A stretch of DNA of 64,000 bases from assembly GCF_003130585.1 (NCBI RefSeq), contig NZ_QFKX01000001.1, positions 558,001-622,000 on the forward strand. The letters run 5' to 3'. Made by a program: the position numbers and the translations under genes. Origin of the DNA: Brachybacterium endophyticum (GTDB lineage Bacteria; Actinomycetota; Actinomycetes; Actinomycetales; Dermabacteraceae). The notes beneath the pieces are model-generated. The model was not told the DNA's origin. It ran no database searches and saw nothing but the letters and a program-made list of their open reading frames with translations. Shown one piece after another: positions 7,728-15,817 of the stretch; position 1 is the first letter of the stretch, and each line of letters begins with the position of its first letter.

Positions 7728-9269
7728 TCAGCGCGAGAACGCCACCGTCCCCGCGAGCACCGTCGCGAGCGGCCGCACGCTGCGCAGCCGCAGCGCGGCC
7801 TCCCGTGCGGCGGCCTCCTCCATCAGGCCACCGGCGCCGCGGGGCACCGGCGCGAACACGTCCTCGGGCAGCAGAAGGAGGTCCGCGGGCCCGCCCACGG
7901 CGAGCTCGGCGATCCCGTTCGTCGAGGCGGCGAGCGCCTCACGAGGCTGCAGCTGCTGGGCCGGGAACCAGGCCTCCCGCGCATCGGCGCTGCGGTGGAC
8001 GGCGGCCGACATCGCCAGCCACGGATCCACCGGGGCGACGGGGGAGTCCGACCCCATCAGGAGCGGCACGCCGGCATCCAGCAGGTCCCGGAACCGATAG
8101 GCGCAGGCGGTGTCCTCGGGCCACACGTCCTCGGTGGGGTCGCGGTCGTCCAGCAGATGCGCGGGCTGGACCGAGGCCCGGATCCCGAGCGCCGCCATCC
8201 GGGTCACGTCCTCGTCGGCCAGCAGCTGCGCGTGCTCGATCCTGCCGCCGCGACCGCCCCTGGCGGCGAAGGCGTCGAGCACGAGGGAGACCGCGGCGTC
8301 GCCGATCGCGTGGACGGCCGCCTCGAGCCCCCGGGTGGCGGCCTGTTCCAGCAGGGAGGCGAGGTCCTCGGCCATCGGGCTCAGCACGCCGTACCCGCCG
8401 CCGAGGGGCTCCGCACCGGTCTCGCCGGAGAAGGCGTAGGGGTGGCGGCAGTAGGCCGAACGGGAGCCGAGCGAGCCGTCGGCGATGACCTTGAGCGGCC
8501 CCATCGTCACCAGCCCCGAGTCCCCGAGCGGCGTTCCCGTCGGCCCGGGCACCCCCGCCAGGCCCGAGGCGTAGGTCGCGGTGCGTACGCGGATCCGCGG
8601 CGACCGCCTCTGCCAGAGCTCCCAGTTCGTCGCCCATTCCATGTCGGTGATGCCGACGATGCCGCTCGCGAGCGCATCCTCCTGCATCTGCACGATCCCG
8701 GCCTCCAGGCGCCGGGCCACCCCGGGCAGGTCGTCGAGGTGGACGACCGCGTCGAACCACTCGTCCTCGGCGACGATGCCGCGTCGCGGCGCCAGGCCCA
8801 GCCCGCGCAGCGCGGCCGAGCTCATCCAGGCGTGGTGGGCGTCCCCTCCGATCAGCACCACCGGCAGGTCCGGGCCGCAGACGGCGTCGAGCGCGGCGAC
8901 CGTCGGCTCCCCGGCCAGGTCCACGAGCCGGTGCCCGAAGCCGACGAGGGCCTCGAGGCGCTCCTGGGGCGTCCCGGCGCTCTCCCGCTCGGTCAGCGCG
9001 GAGGCGACCGCGCGCAGCACCTCGTCGACCGAGGCGAGGCCCGCGGTGTCCAGGCGCGAATAGCCCTGTGCGGTCTGCCCGGCGTGGACGTGGTGGTCCC
9101 ACAGGCCCGGGACGGCGAGGGCGCCGGCGGCCTCGTGGACCTCCTCGCCGTCGCGCGGTCTCAGGTCCGCGCCGATCGCGGTGATCAGGCCGTCCTCCGC
9201 CCGGAGGGAGACCGGGGCGGGGTGGGAGCTCGGGTCGGCGCCCGGCAGGCGCAGGTCGCGGATCAGCAC
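7728..9269 (-). CDS. amidohydrolase, YtcJ-like metal-dependent hydrolase
   Basis: A 513-residue member of the amidohydrolase_3 group. The composite beta-sandwich begins at residue 1 and resumes at the C-terminus (GGPADLLLLPEDVF). The first metal site is WDHHVHAGQ; a downstream His lies in GGRGGRIEHAQLL, and the metal Asp in LLMGSDSPVAPVDPW, as in YtcJ relatives. These enzymes hydrolyse amide or ester bonds of mostly unknown substrates. Translation starts at GTG, 6 bases downstream of a TAGGCT -10 element with no ribosome binding site, so the transcript is probably leaderless. The gene is divergent from the ABC exporter. Confidence 0.87.
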   Translation of the reverse strand: MLIRDLRLPGADPSSHPAPVSLRAEDGLITAIGADLRPRDGEEVHEAAGALAVPGLWDHHVHAGQTAQGYSRLDTAGLASVDEVLRAVASALTERESAGTPQERLEALVGFGHRLVDLAGEPTVAALDAVCGPDLPVVLIGGDAHHAWMSSAALRGLGLAPRRGIVAEDEWFDAVVHLDDLPGVARRLEAGIVQMQEDALASGIVGITDMEWATNWELWQRRSPRIRVRTATYASGLAGVPGPTGTPLGDSGLVTMGPLKVIADGSLGSRSAYCRHPYAFSGETGAEPLGGGYGVLSPMAEDLASLLEQAATRGLEAAVHAIGDAAVSLVLDAFAARGGRGGRIEHAQLLADEDVTRMAALGIRASVQPAHLLDDRDPTEDVWPEDTACAYRFRDLLDAGVPLLMGSDSPVAPVDPWLAMSAAVHRSADAREAWFPAQQLQPREALAASTNGIAELAVGGPADLLLLPEDVFAPVPRGAGGLMEEAAAREAALRLRSVRPLATVLAGTVAFSR

Positions 9270-9275
9270 AGGGGA

Positions 9276-9281
9276 AGCCTA
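9276..9281 (-). promoter_or_regulatory. leaderless -10 element (TAGGCT)
   Basis: On the minus strand TAGGCT lies 6 bases before the GTG start of the YtcJ-like gene. Confidence 0.5.
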
Positions 9282-9298
9282 GCCAGCGCCGGCACCCC

Positions 9299-9312
9299 AT
9301 GACAGCTGTCAT
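9299..9312. promoter_or_regulatory. 14-bp perfect palindrome, candidate operator
   Basis: ATGACAGCTGTCAT is perfectly self-complementary and lies in the 102-base gap between the divergent amidohydrolase and ABC exporter genes, 18 bases upstream of the amidohydrolase -10 and 47 bases upstream of the exporter -10. Such a position suits a dimeric regulator; which one is unknown. Confidence 0.5.
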
Positions 9313-9359
9313 CCCCGGGTCGTGACGGCGGAGGATGGGGGAGCGGCTCGCTCCTCGAC

Positions 9360-9365
9360 GAGTCT
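9360..9365 (+). promoter_or_regulatory. possible leaderless -10 (GAGTCT)
   Basis: GAGTCT stands 6 bases before the ATG of the ABC ATPase gene. It departs from TANNNT at the first base, and no Shine-Dalgarno sequence is visible. Confidence 0.3.
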
Positions 9366-9371
9366 GGACCC

Positions 9372-10283
9372 ATGAACGAGACGACCCCGGCCCTCGCCCT
9401 CACCGGACTCACCCGACGCTTCGGCTCCCTCACGGCGGTCGACGACCTCGACCTCACCGTCCCCCGTGGCCAGATCCTCGCGCTGCTCGGCCCCAACGGC
9501 GCCGGCAAGTCCACCACCACCGAGATGATGCTGGGGCTCACCACTCCCGACGCCGGCACGGTGGAGGTGCTCGGGACCTCCCCGGTCCTCGCCGCCCAGC
9601 AGGGGCTGGTGGGCGCCATGCTCCAGAACGGCGCCCTGCTCGAGGACGTCCCGGTGCGCGCCATGCTGCACCTGGTCGCCGGGGTCTGCGCGCACCCTCT
9701 GCCCCTGGGCGAGGTGATCGAGCGCGCCGACATCGCCCCGCTGCTACGCCGGAGCACCTCGAAGCTGTCGGGCGGCGAGGCCCAGCGCGTCCGCTTCGCC
9801 CTCGCCCTGCTGCCCGACCCGGAGGTGATCCTGCTGGACGAGCCGACGGTCGCCATGGACGTCGAGACCCGTCGGCGCTTCTGGGAGCGCATGCGACACG
9901 TCGCCGCCGGCGGCCGCACCATCGTCTTCGCCACCCACTACCTGGAGGAGGCCGATCAGCAGGCCGGACGCGTGGTGGTCATGGACGAGGGCCGCATCGT
10001 CGCCGACGGCACCGGCACCGAGATCAAGGAGCGCATCGGCGGCCGCGCGATCACCCTGGCGGTGGACGACACGGGCCGGGCCGACGGCCTCGCCCGCCTC
10101 CCCGGGGTCACCGCCGTGGACCTGCTCGAGGACGGCCGGCTGCGCCTGGCGACCTCCGATTCCGACGCCACGCTGCGCGCCCTGTTCGCCGAGGGCGGCC
10201 CCGGCGCGAGCGGCCTCGTCCACGACGTGGGCGTGAGCACCCCCAGCCTCGAGGACGCCTTCCTCGAGCTCACCGGCCACTGA
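9372..10283 (+). CDS. ABC exporter ATP-binding protein (DrrA-like)
   Basis: A 303-residue ATPase for an ABC-2 type exporter. Walker A is GPNGAGKST near residue 40, the signature is LSGGEAQRV near 133, Walker B is VILLDEPTVAMD, and the switch His follows in FATHYLEEADQ. A C-terminal extension of about 90 residues after the ATPase core (TLAVDDTGRADGLARL onwards) is the accessory domain seen in DrrA/CcmA-like exporters. The permease gene follows after 35 bases, then a sensor kinase and response regulator, so the four genes look like one stress- or drug-responsive module. The specificity is unknown. Confidence 0.93.
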   Translation: MNETTPALALTGLTRRFGSLTAVDDLDLTVPRGQILALLGPNGAGKSTTTEMMLGLTTPDAGTVEVLGTSPVLAAQQGLVGAMLQNGALLEDVPVRAMLHLVAGVCAHPLPLGEVIERADIAPLLRRSTSKLSGGEAQRVRFALALLPDPEVILLDEPTVAMDVETRRRFWERMRHVAAGGRTIVFATHYLEEADQQAGRVVVMDEGRIVADGTGTEIKERIGGRAITLAVDDTGRADGLARLPGVTAVDLLEDGRLRLATSDSDATLRALFAEGGPGASGLVHDVGVSTPSLEDAFLELTGH

Positions 10284-10318
10284 TCCGCTCTCCACCCCGT
10301 TCCCCGAAGGAGCACCCG

Positions 10319-11152
10319 ATGACCACCGCACCCGTCCCCTCGGCCCTCGCCGACGCCGAGCCCGCCGCACGCGTCCACCCCCACCGCGGGGCCCCGGCGA
10401 GCCAGCTCGCCCGTACGGCCCGCTTCGCGCTCTCGTCCACGACGATCACCCTGCGCAAGGGCATGTTCGTTTTCTTCACGGTCGCGCTGCCGATCCTGAT
10501 GTTCCTGATGTTCCACCAGATCTTCGGCTCCCAGATCGAGGGCGGCGAGAGCGTCAGCACCCTGATCATGGTGCGCATGGCCGCCTACGGCGGCCTCGGC
10601 GCCGCCGTCAACGCCGGAGCGATCATCCAGCTCGAGCGCACCAACGGCTGGTTGCGTCAGCTGATGGTCGCAGGGCTGACCCCGCGCAGCTTCGTGATCG
10701 GCAAGATGGTCGCCGCGATGGTCATCGTGCTGCCGGCCCTGCTGGGGGTCTTCGCCGCCGGGGTGCTGCTCGCGGGGGTCGACCTCAGCGCCCTCGAGGC
10801 GGTCCGTTCCCTGCTCGCCCTCTGGGTCGGGATGCTGCCGCTGGTGCTGCTGGGACTCGTCGTGGGCCTCGCCCTGAAGCCCAGCGCCGTGGGCGCCGCG
10901 ACCACCATCGGCATGATGCTGCTCGCCGTCGCCGGCGGCCTCTGGTTCCCCTACGAGATGTTCCCGTCCTGGCTGCAGACGGTCTCCCGCTTCACCCCGA
11001 CCTACTGGGTCGGGGAGCTCGGCACCTGGGGCATCGTGGGAGACGACCTCCCGGTGCGCGGGGTGGTCACTCTCGCCGCCTGGACCCTGGGCCTGGCCGT
11101 CGTGGCCGCCCTGCTACTGGGCCGTGCGGCCCGCAGCGCGTCCCGGCGCTGA
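10319..11152 (+). CDS. ABC-2 type transporter permease
   Basis: A 277-residue integral membrane protein that pairs with the ATPase just upstream. After a 45-residue cytoplasmic N-terminus there are about six transmembrane helices (for example KGMFVFFTVALPILMFLMFH, VLPALLGVFAAGVLLAG, MLPLVLLGLVVGLAL). The region SWLQTVSRFTPTYWVGELGTWG resembles the conserved loop of ABC-2 permeases, where PxxW/Y motifs precede the last helix. The ATG is preceded by GAAGGAG at an appropriate distance. It probably exports a hydrophobic or peptide compound, given the linked two-component system; this is inference. Confidence 0.9.
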   Translation: MTTAPVPSALADAEPAARVHPHRGAPASQLARTARFALSSTTITLRKGMFVFFTVALPILMFLMFHQIFGSQIEGGESVSTLIMVRMAAYGGLGAAVNAGAIIQLERTNGWLRQLMVAGLTPRSFVIGKMVAAMVIVLPALLGVFAAGVLLAGVDLSALEAVRSLLALWVGMLPLVLLGLVVGLALKPSAVGAATTIGMMLLAVAGGLWFPYEMFPSWLQTVSRFTPTYWVGELGTWGIVGDDLPVRGVVTLAAWTLGLAVVAALLLGRAARSASRR

Positions 11153-11210
11153 GCAACCGCGCCCGCACGGCAGGGGATGCTGACAGAATCGCACCGGGAG
11201 GAGACCGGCC

Positions 11211-12443
11211 ATGAGCGAGAGCAGGAGCAGGCGCCTGCGGGACGCCACGACGGCGGGTCCCGTGACCAGGCCCGACGAGCCCTACCCCCGCACGCCGCGG
11301 GGCCTGCACCGGGCCGGGATCGAGTCGGGTGCCATGTGGTACACGGCGCCCTCGCTGTTGTTCATGCTGTTCGTGATCATCCCGGCGTTCAATGCGCCCA
11401 GCGTGCTGCGCACCCTCGCGATCATCGTGCTCGCGCTCGTGTTCAGCGCGATGTTCCTCTACCTGCCGGGGATGAAGCGCTTCAGCACCGAGGTGGGCGT
11501 CGGCTACATCGGCGTGATGTGGGTGGTGCTCGCCCTGCTCACGCTCGTGATCGGCTCGAACGTGCTGTACATGGTGATGTTCGTGCAGATCTCGCACACC
11601 ATCGCCCTGCCGTGGAAACTGGCGCGCGCCGTCGTCCTGCCGATCACGCTGCTGGTCTGCGGCGGCGCCGTGCTCTTCGAGCAGTGGACGGCGATCATCC
11701 TCGCGGTGGTCGGGCTGCTGATCTCCCTGGGGGTGGGCTACGGGATCGAGCGGGAGATCTTGCGCGAACGCCTGGCCCGCGCCGAGCAGCGCAATGCCGT
11801 CCTCGCCGTCGCCGCCGAGCGCGAGCGGATCGGCCGCGACATCCACGACATCCTCGGCCACTCGCTGACCACCATCACCGTCTCCGCGCAGCTCGCCCAG
11901 CGCCTGGCCGCGACCGACCCCGACGCGGCGCGTGCGCAGATGGCGGAGGTGGAGCGGATCTCCCGCCAGTCCCTGGCCGACGTCCGTGCGACCGTCAGCG
12001 GCATGCAGGAGGTGCGCGCGGCGACCGAGATCGCCTCCGCCCGCAGCGTGCTGACCGCAGCGGGCATCGAGGCCGACGTCCCCGCCGCCCTCCCGGACCT
12101 CGACGACGCCCGCGCCGAGCTGTTCGGCTACGTGATCCGCGAGGCCGTCACCAACGTGGTGCGCCACTCCCGCGCCACCCGCTGCAGCATCCGCGTCGAA
12201 CCCTGCTCGGTGAGCGTGGCCGACGACGGCGTGGGCATCCCGCGCGGCCGCTCCCGCTCAGGCCTGGACGGACTCGCCCGCCGGGTGGCCGAGGGCGGGG
12301 GAGAGCTCACGGTCCTCTCCGGTGAGGAGACCGATTCAGGGACCGGCACCGTGCTCACGGCCCGGCTCGCATCGGATGCCCGCGACGCCGACGCGGACGC
12401 CGACGCCCGACGCCCGCTCGACGAAGGAGCCCGCCGTGGCTGA
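11211..12443 (+). CDS. sensor histidine kinase (HisKA_3, DesK-like)
   Basis: A 410-residue membrane sensor kinase. Residues 40-180 contain about five to six transmembrane helices with almost no periplasmic loops, as in intramembrane-sensing kinases. The phospho-acceptor His is in the H-box ERIGRDIHDILGHS (near residue 213), the N-box region is EAVTNVVRHSRAT, and the ATP lid contains DDGVGIPRGRSRSGLDG. GGGAGGAG lies upstream of the ATG. The last codons overlap the GTG of the response regulator by 8 bases. Together with the exporter genes it suggests sensing of membrane or antibiotic stress, with the exporter as output (inference). Confidence 0.93.
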   Translation: MSESRSRRLRDATTAGPVTRPDEPYPRTPRGLHRAGIESGAMWYTAPSLLFMLFVIIPAFNAPSVLRTLAIIVLALVFSAMFLYLPGMKRFSTEVGVGYIGVMWVVLALLTLVIGSNVLYMVMFVQISHTIALPWKLARAVVLPITLLVCGGAVLFEQWTAIILAVVGLLISLGVGYGIEREILRERLARAEQRNAVLAVAAERERIGRDIHDILGHSLTTITVSAQLAQRLAATDPDAARAQMAEVERISRQSLADVRATVSGMQEVRAATEIASARSVLTAAGIEADVPAALPDLDDARAELFGYVIREAVTNVVRHSRATRCSIRVEPCSVSVADDGVGIPRGRSRSGLDGLARRVAEGGGELTVLSGEETDSGTGTVLTARLASDARDADADADARRPLDEGARRG

Positions 12444-13086
12444 GACGCCCGCCGCCCCGATCCGCATCGCGCTCGCCGACGACCAGGCACTCCTGCGCTC
12501 GGGCCTCGCGGCTCTGCTGCGTCTCGAGGCCGACGTGGAGGTGGTCGGCGAGGCCTCCGACGGCGCGGGGGCGCTGGCCCTGGTCGCCGAGCAGCATCCC
12601 GACGTGCTGCTGCTGGACGTCCAGATGCCCGCGGGCGCCGGTCCGGACGGCGATCCCGGCCCTGCCGACGGTCTCGAGGCCGCCGAGCGCCTGCGGGGGT
12701 CGGGCACGCGGATCATCGTGCTGACGACCTTCGGCCGCGCCGGCTACCTGCGGCGCACCCTCGAGGCCGGGGCCGACGGCTTCATGGTCAAGGACGCCCC
12801 CGTGGACCGGCTGGTCGACGCGATCCGCCGTGTCCACCAGGGGCTGCGCGTGGTCGACCCGGAGCTCGCGGCGCAGTCCCTCGCCGCGGGCCCGAACCCG
12901 CTGTCGGCCAAGGAGACGGAGGTGCTGCGCGCCTGCTCCGTCGGCGGGTCCACGGCCGACGTCGCCGCTCGGGTGTTCCTCTCCGAGGGCACCGTGCGCA
13001 ACCACATCTCGAGTGCGATCGGGAAGCTCGGCGTCGCCAACCGCGCCGAGGCAGTGCGCCGCGCGACCGACAACGGGTGGTTGTAG
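12436..13086 (+). CDS. NarL/FixJ-family response regulator
   Basis: A 216-residue two-domain regulator. The receiver has the acidic pair (IALADDQALL), the phospho-acceptor Asp in DVLLLDVQMP, the Thr in IIVLTTFG and the Lys in FMVKDAP. A proline/glycine-rich insertion of about 15 residues follows the phospho-acceptor strand, which is unusual but seen in some actinobacterial members. The C-terminal LuxR-type helix-turn-helix is LSAKETEVLR to LGVANRAEAVRRATDNGWL. GTG at 12436 is preferred because GAAGGAG lies 6 bases before it. It partners the kinase it overlaps; the likely target is the adjacent exporter operon. Confidence 0.93.
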   Translation: MAETPAAPIRIALADDQALLRSGLAALLRLEADVEVVGEASDGAGALALVAEQHPDVLLLDVQMPAGAGPDGDPGPADGLEAAERLRGSGTRIIVLTTFGRAGYLRRTLEAGADGFMVKDAPVDRLVDAIRRVHQGLRVVDPELAAQSLAAGPNPLSAKETEVLRACSVGGSTADVAARVFLSEGTVRNHISSAIGKLGVANRAEAVRRATDNGWL

Positions 13087-13101
13087 GTCGCGCGGCGATC
13101 C

Positions 13102-14226
13102 TCAGAGCGTCGCGGCGAAGGGATCGAAGTCGACGGGGACCGTCGGCACCTCGCTCACGGAGCTCTCCACGGTCACGAACTCCTCGCTGGCGGCGGACTC
13201 CTCCGCCGAGAGCATGACGTCCAGGACGTGGTAGCCGAGCTCGCCGCTGGCCACGTGGGGGCGGTCCTCGGCGATCGCGCGCACCAGGTCCAGCAGGCCC
13301 AGGCCGCGGCCGGTGACCGTGCCCTCCTGCGGGATGTCGATGCGCTCCTGGACGGGCGGCGCCTCGCCGAAGGACTCGAAGGGCCGCACGTAGCTGATCG
13401 TGCCCTCGAACATGTTCGGGTCGGGCAGGAAGATCGAGCCCTCGGTGCCGTGGACCTCGACGATGCCCTGGCGGGCGAGCGGCGAGTCGAAGCTGACCAG
13501 GGAGTTGGCCTGCTGGCCGGCCTCGAAGGTGGTGAGCAGCGAGAGCGTGGAGGGGACTTCGACGGGGAAGGTCTCCCCGGCGCGGTCGCCCACCTGGATG
13601 CGGCGCTCGAGCTGCGCGCGCAGGCCCATCGCGGCCACCGTGTTCACGGTGCCGAACAGGCTCACCAGGGCGGTGATGTAGTACGGGCCGATGTCCAGCA
13701 GCGGGCCGGCGCCCTTGGCGAACAGGAACCCGGGGTTCGGGTGGAACACCTCGGGCCCCTGCCACTGCATCGAGGTCTGGGCGAACAGCGGGGTGCCGAT
13801 GGTGCCCTTGAGGATCTCGCGCTTGGCGGTCTGGAAGCCCGGGCCGAGCACGGTGTCGGGCGCGCAGCCCACCCGCAGGCCGCGGGCCGCCGCGTCCTGC
13901 AGTAGGGAGGCGGTGGACTCCCGGTCGAGGCCCAGGGGCTTCTCGGTCCACACGTGCTTGCCGGCGGCGATCGCGCTCGCGGAGACCTCGGCGTGCACGG
14001 CGGGGATGGTCAGGTTGACCACGACCTGCACGTCCGGGTGGTCCAGGACGTCCTGCGCGGTGCCCGCGGCGGGCACGCCGTGCTTGGCCGCCTGGGACTT
14101 CGCGCGCTCCACGTCGAGGTCGCCGAGGATCTTCACGTCCACGTCGGGGAAGGAGGCGAGGTTCTCCAGGTAGGTGTCGGAGATGACGCCGACGCCGATG
14201 AAGCCGATGCCGATGGGGCTGCTCAT
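13102..14226 (-). CDS. Gfo/Idh/MocA-family oxidoreductase
   Basis: A 374-residue NAD(P)-dependent sugar or inositol dehydrogenase. The Rossmann domain starts with IGIGFIGVGVISDTYL, the EKP motif that holds the catalytic Lys is in VWTEKPLGLD, and a DIGPYY motif with the downstream His-containing strand follows in the C-terminal domain. Its start overlaps the stop of the sugar phosphate isomerase gene by 4 bases, so the two enzymes probably act in one pathway, such as interconversion of a keto-inositol or 3-keto sugar (pathway is inference). It faces the response regulator gene end to end. Confidence 0.92.
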   Translation of the reverse strand: MSSPIGIGFIGVGVISDTYLENLASFPDVDVKILGDLDVERAKSQAAKHGVPAAGTAQDVLDHPDVQVVVNLTIPAVHAEVSASAIAAGKHVWTEKPLGLDRESTASLLQDAAARGLRVGCAPDTVLGPGFQTAKREILKGTIGTPLFAQTSMQWQGPEVFHPNPGFLFAKGAGPLLDIGPYYITALVSLFGTVNTVAAMGLRAQLERRIQVGDRAGETFPVEVPSTLSLLTTFEAGQQANSLVSFDSPLARQGIVEVHGTEGSIFLPDPNMFEGTISYVRPFESFGEAPPVQERIDIPQEGTVTGRGLGLLDLVRAIAEDRPHVASGELGYHVLDVMLSAEESAASEEFVTVESSVSEVPTVPVDFDPFAATL

Positions 14227-15050
14227 GCGATGAAACCTCCCTCGCGCAGGAACGCGTAGCTCGCGGCGACGTCCTCGAAGACGTCACCGGGGGTGTGGTC
14301 GTACTCGATGACGGCGTACTGCAGGGAGTCGCCGGCGGCCTTCAGCGCGGGCTCGGTGGGCACGTCGCCGTCGCCGGGGTGGCGCTGGTCCAGGCTCGCC
14401 GAGTCGAAGGAGGGCGCGTCGGGCGCGAAGGGGTTCGAGGGCGGGACCACGCCGTCCTTGACGTGGACGGCGACCAGGCGGTCACCCAGTCGCTGCACCA
14501 GCTCGACGGCGTCCTGGCCGCCCGCGAGGGCCCAGAACAGGTCGAGCTCGATGACGACGCTCGGGTCGAGCAGGGAGACCATGTACTCGTAGGCGCTCTT
14601 GCCCTCGAAGTCCGCGAGGAACTCCTGGGCGTGGTTGTGGTAGCCGACGCTCAGCCCGAAGCCCTTCGCGGTCTCCGCGGCGGCGTTCAGACGCTCGGCG
14701 ATGTCCTTCACGCCGTCCTGCGTGGTCCACCGCTCGACCGGCACGAAGGGGTCGATGACGGTGGTCATGCCGATGGCGGCGGCCGCTTCGAAGACGACCT
14801 CGTTGGCCGGGGTGGGGATGGAGCCGTCCGGCGTCCAGAGCTCGTCGGAGAGCAGGGGAGCGTGGCCGGTCGGGGAGGCCAGTCCGCTGGCGTCGAGCGC
14901 GGAGCGGATCTCCTGCGGGCGGCGCACGAAGTCGAAGGCCTCGACGTTCCTGAGGCCGATCGCGGCGAGCTTGTCGAGCGAGCCGCCCATGTCGTCGGAG
15001 AACTGCTGGGCCAGGGTGTACAGCTGCACGGAGCCGAGGGGGAGAGCCAC
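14223..15050 (-). CDS. sugar phosphate isomerase/epimerase (xylose-isomerase-like TIM barrel)
   Basis: A 275-residue TIM barrel of the AP endonuclease 2/IolE-IolI group. Metal-ligand motifs are visible: a Glu early (NVEAFDFV), a His in VGYHNHAQEF, the Glu-Asp pair in VIELDLFWALAGG, His in VAVHVKDG and a final Glu in VIEYDHTPGD. The start is GTG. A TAGCGT -10-like element on the minus strand near 15113-15118 would give a leader of about 55 bases. It is the first gene of a two-gene operon with the Gfo/Idh/MocA oxidoreductase, and it is divergent from a tetR gene that is a good candidate regulator. Confidence 0.9.
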   Translation of the reverse strand: MALPLGSVQLYTLAQQFSDDMGGSLDKLAAIGLRNVEAFDFVRRPQEIRSALDASGLASPTGHAPLLSDELWTPDGSIPTPANEVVFEAAAAIGMTTVIDPFVPVERWTTQDGVKDIAERLNAAAETAKGFGLSVGYHNHAQEFLADFEGKSAYEYMVSLLDPSVVIELDLFWALAGGQDAVELVQRLGDRLVAVHVKDGVVPPSNPFAPDAPSFDSASLDQRHPGDGDVPTEPALKAAGDSLQYAVIEYDHTPGDVFEDVAASYAFLREGGFIA

Positions 15051-15152
15051 GATGCCCTGCCTTCCATTGATGTGGTCGAAGTGCGGTGAAGGGTTCGACG
15101 TGCGGTCGCGGTCACGCTAGCACGAAAAGTACCGGGTGGAGGTTTTGGGGCG

Positions 15153-15158
15153 TACGGT
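15153..15158 (+). promoter_or_regulatory. leaderless -10 element (TACGGT)
   Basis: TACGGT lies 7 bases before the ATG of the tetR gene and no ribosome binding site lies between them. Confidence 0.5.
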
Positions 15159-15165
15159 GGTCGCC

Positions 15166-15786
15166 ATGACGACCGAGGAGACCGCCGTGCCCGCCGGGGA
15201 GCCCACCATCGGCCGACCGGGCGCCTACGCCAAGGGCATGGCGCGGCGGCGCCAGATCCTGGACCGTGCGATCGAGGTGTTCCGCGAGCGCGGGGCCGAC
15301 GGCACCTCCCTGCGCCGCATCGCCGAGGCGATCGGCGTCTCCCACGCCGCGCTGCGCCACTACTTCGACTCCCTCGAGCAGCTCCTGGTCGCTGTCTACG
15401 AGCACAGCGAGACCGCCCGGCACGAGGACCCCGACAGCCTCGAGCCCACCTCGGCGGTCGACGTCATGGTCACCTCCGCCGTCCAGAACCTCGAGGTGCC
15501 GGGCCTGGTCCAGCTCTACTCGACGCTGGTCGCCGCCTCCCTCGAGTCCCGTTCGACCGAGGCCCGGGAGTACTTCACCCGTCGCTTCGAGACCGTGCGG
15601 ACATCGCTCGTCGAGCGCGTCCGCGAGGAGCAGGAGGCGGGAGACCTGCGGGGCGACGTCGATGCCGCCCGGATCGCGGCGCTCCTGATCGCGGCTTCCG
15701 ACGGTCTGCAGATCCAGTGGCTGCTCGAGCCCTCGATCGACCTCGAGGGGACGCTGAGCGAGTTCCACACGCTGCTGCGTCCGTGA
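15166..15786 (+). CDS. TetR-family transcriptional regulator
   Basis: A 206-residue regulator. The N-terminal helix-turn-helix is canonical (RRRQILDRAIEVFRERGADG, then SLRRIAEAIGVSHAALRHYF), and the C-terminal helical domain has the TetR_C-like run SVLTREYFTRRFETVRTSLVERV-type helix pair (residues about 130-160). The ATG at 15166 is chosen because it sits 7 bases after a TACGGT -10 element; a GTG 30 bases further upstream has no such support. It is divergent from the sugar isomerase/oxidoreductase operon, which it may control, and is followed by a transporter gene. Confidence 0.9.
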   Translation: MTTEETAVPAGEPTIGRPGAYAKGMARRRQILDRAIEVFRERGADGTSLRRIAEAIGVSHAALRHYFDSLEQLLVAVYEHSETARHEDPDSLEPTSAVDVMVTSAVQNLEVPGLVQLYSTLVAASLESRSTEAREYFTRRFETVRTSLVERVREEQEAGDLRGDVDAARIAALLIAASDGLQIQWLLEPSIDLEGTLSEFHTLLRP

Positions 15787-15805
15787 GGGTGGGGAGCCGC
15801 GGGCA

Positions 15806-15811
15806 TACGCT
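15806..15811 (+). promoter_or_regulatory. leaderless -10 element (TACGCT)
   Basis: TACGCT lies 6 bases before the GTG start of the SBF-type transporter gene. Confidence 0.5.
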
Positions 15812-15817
15812 GAACCC

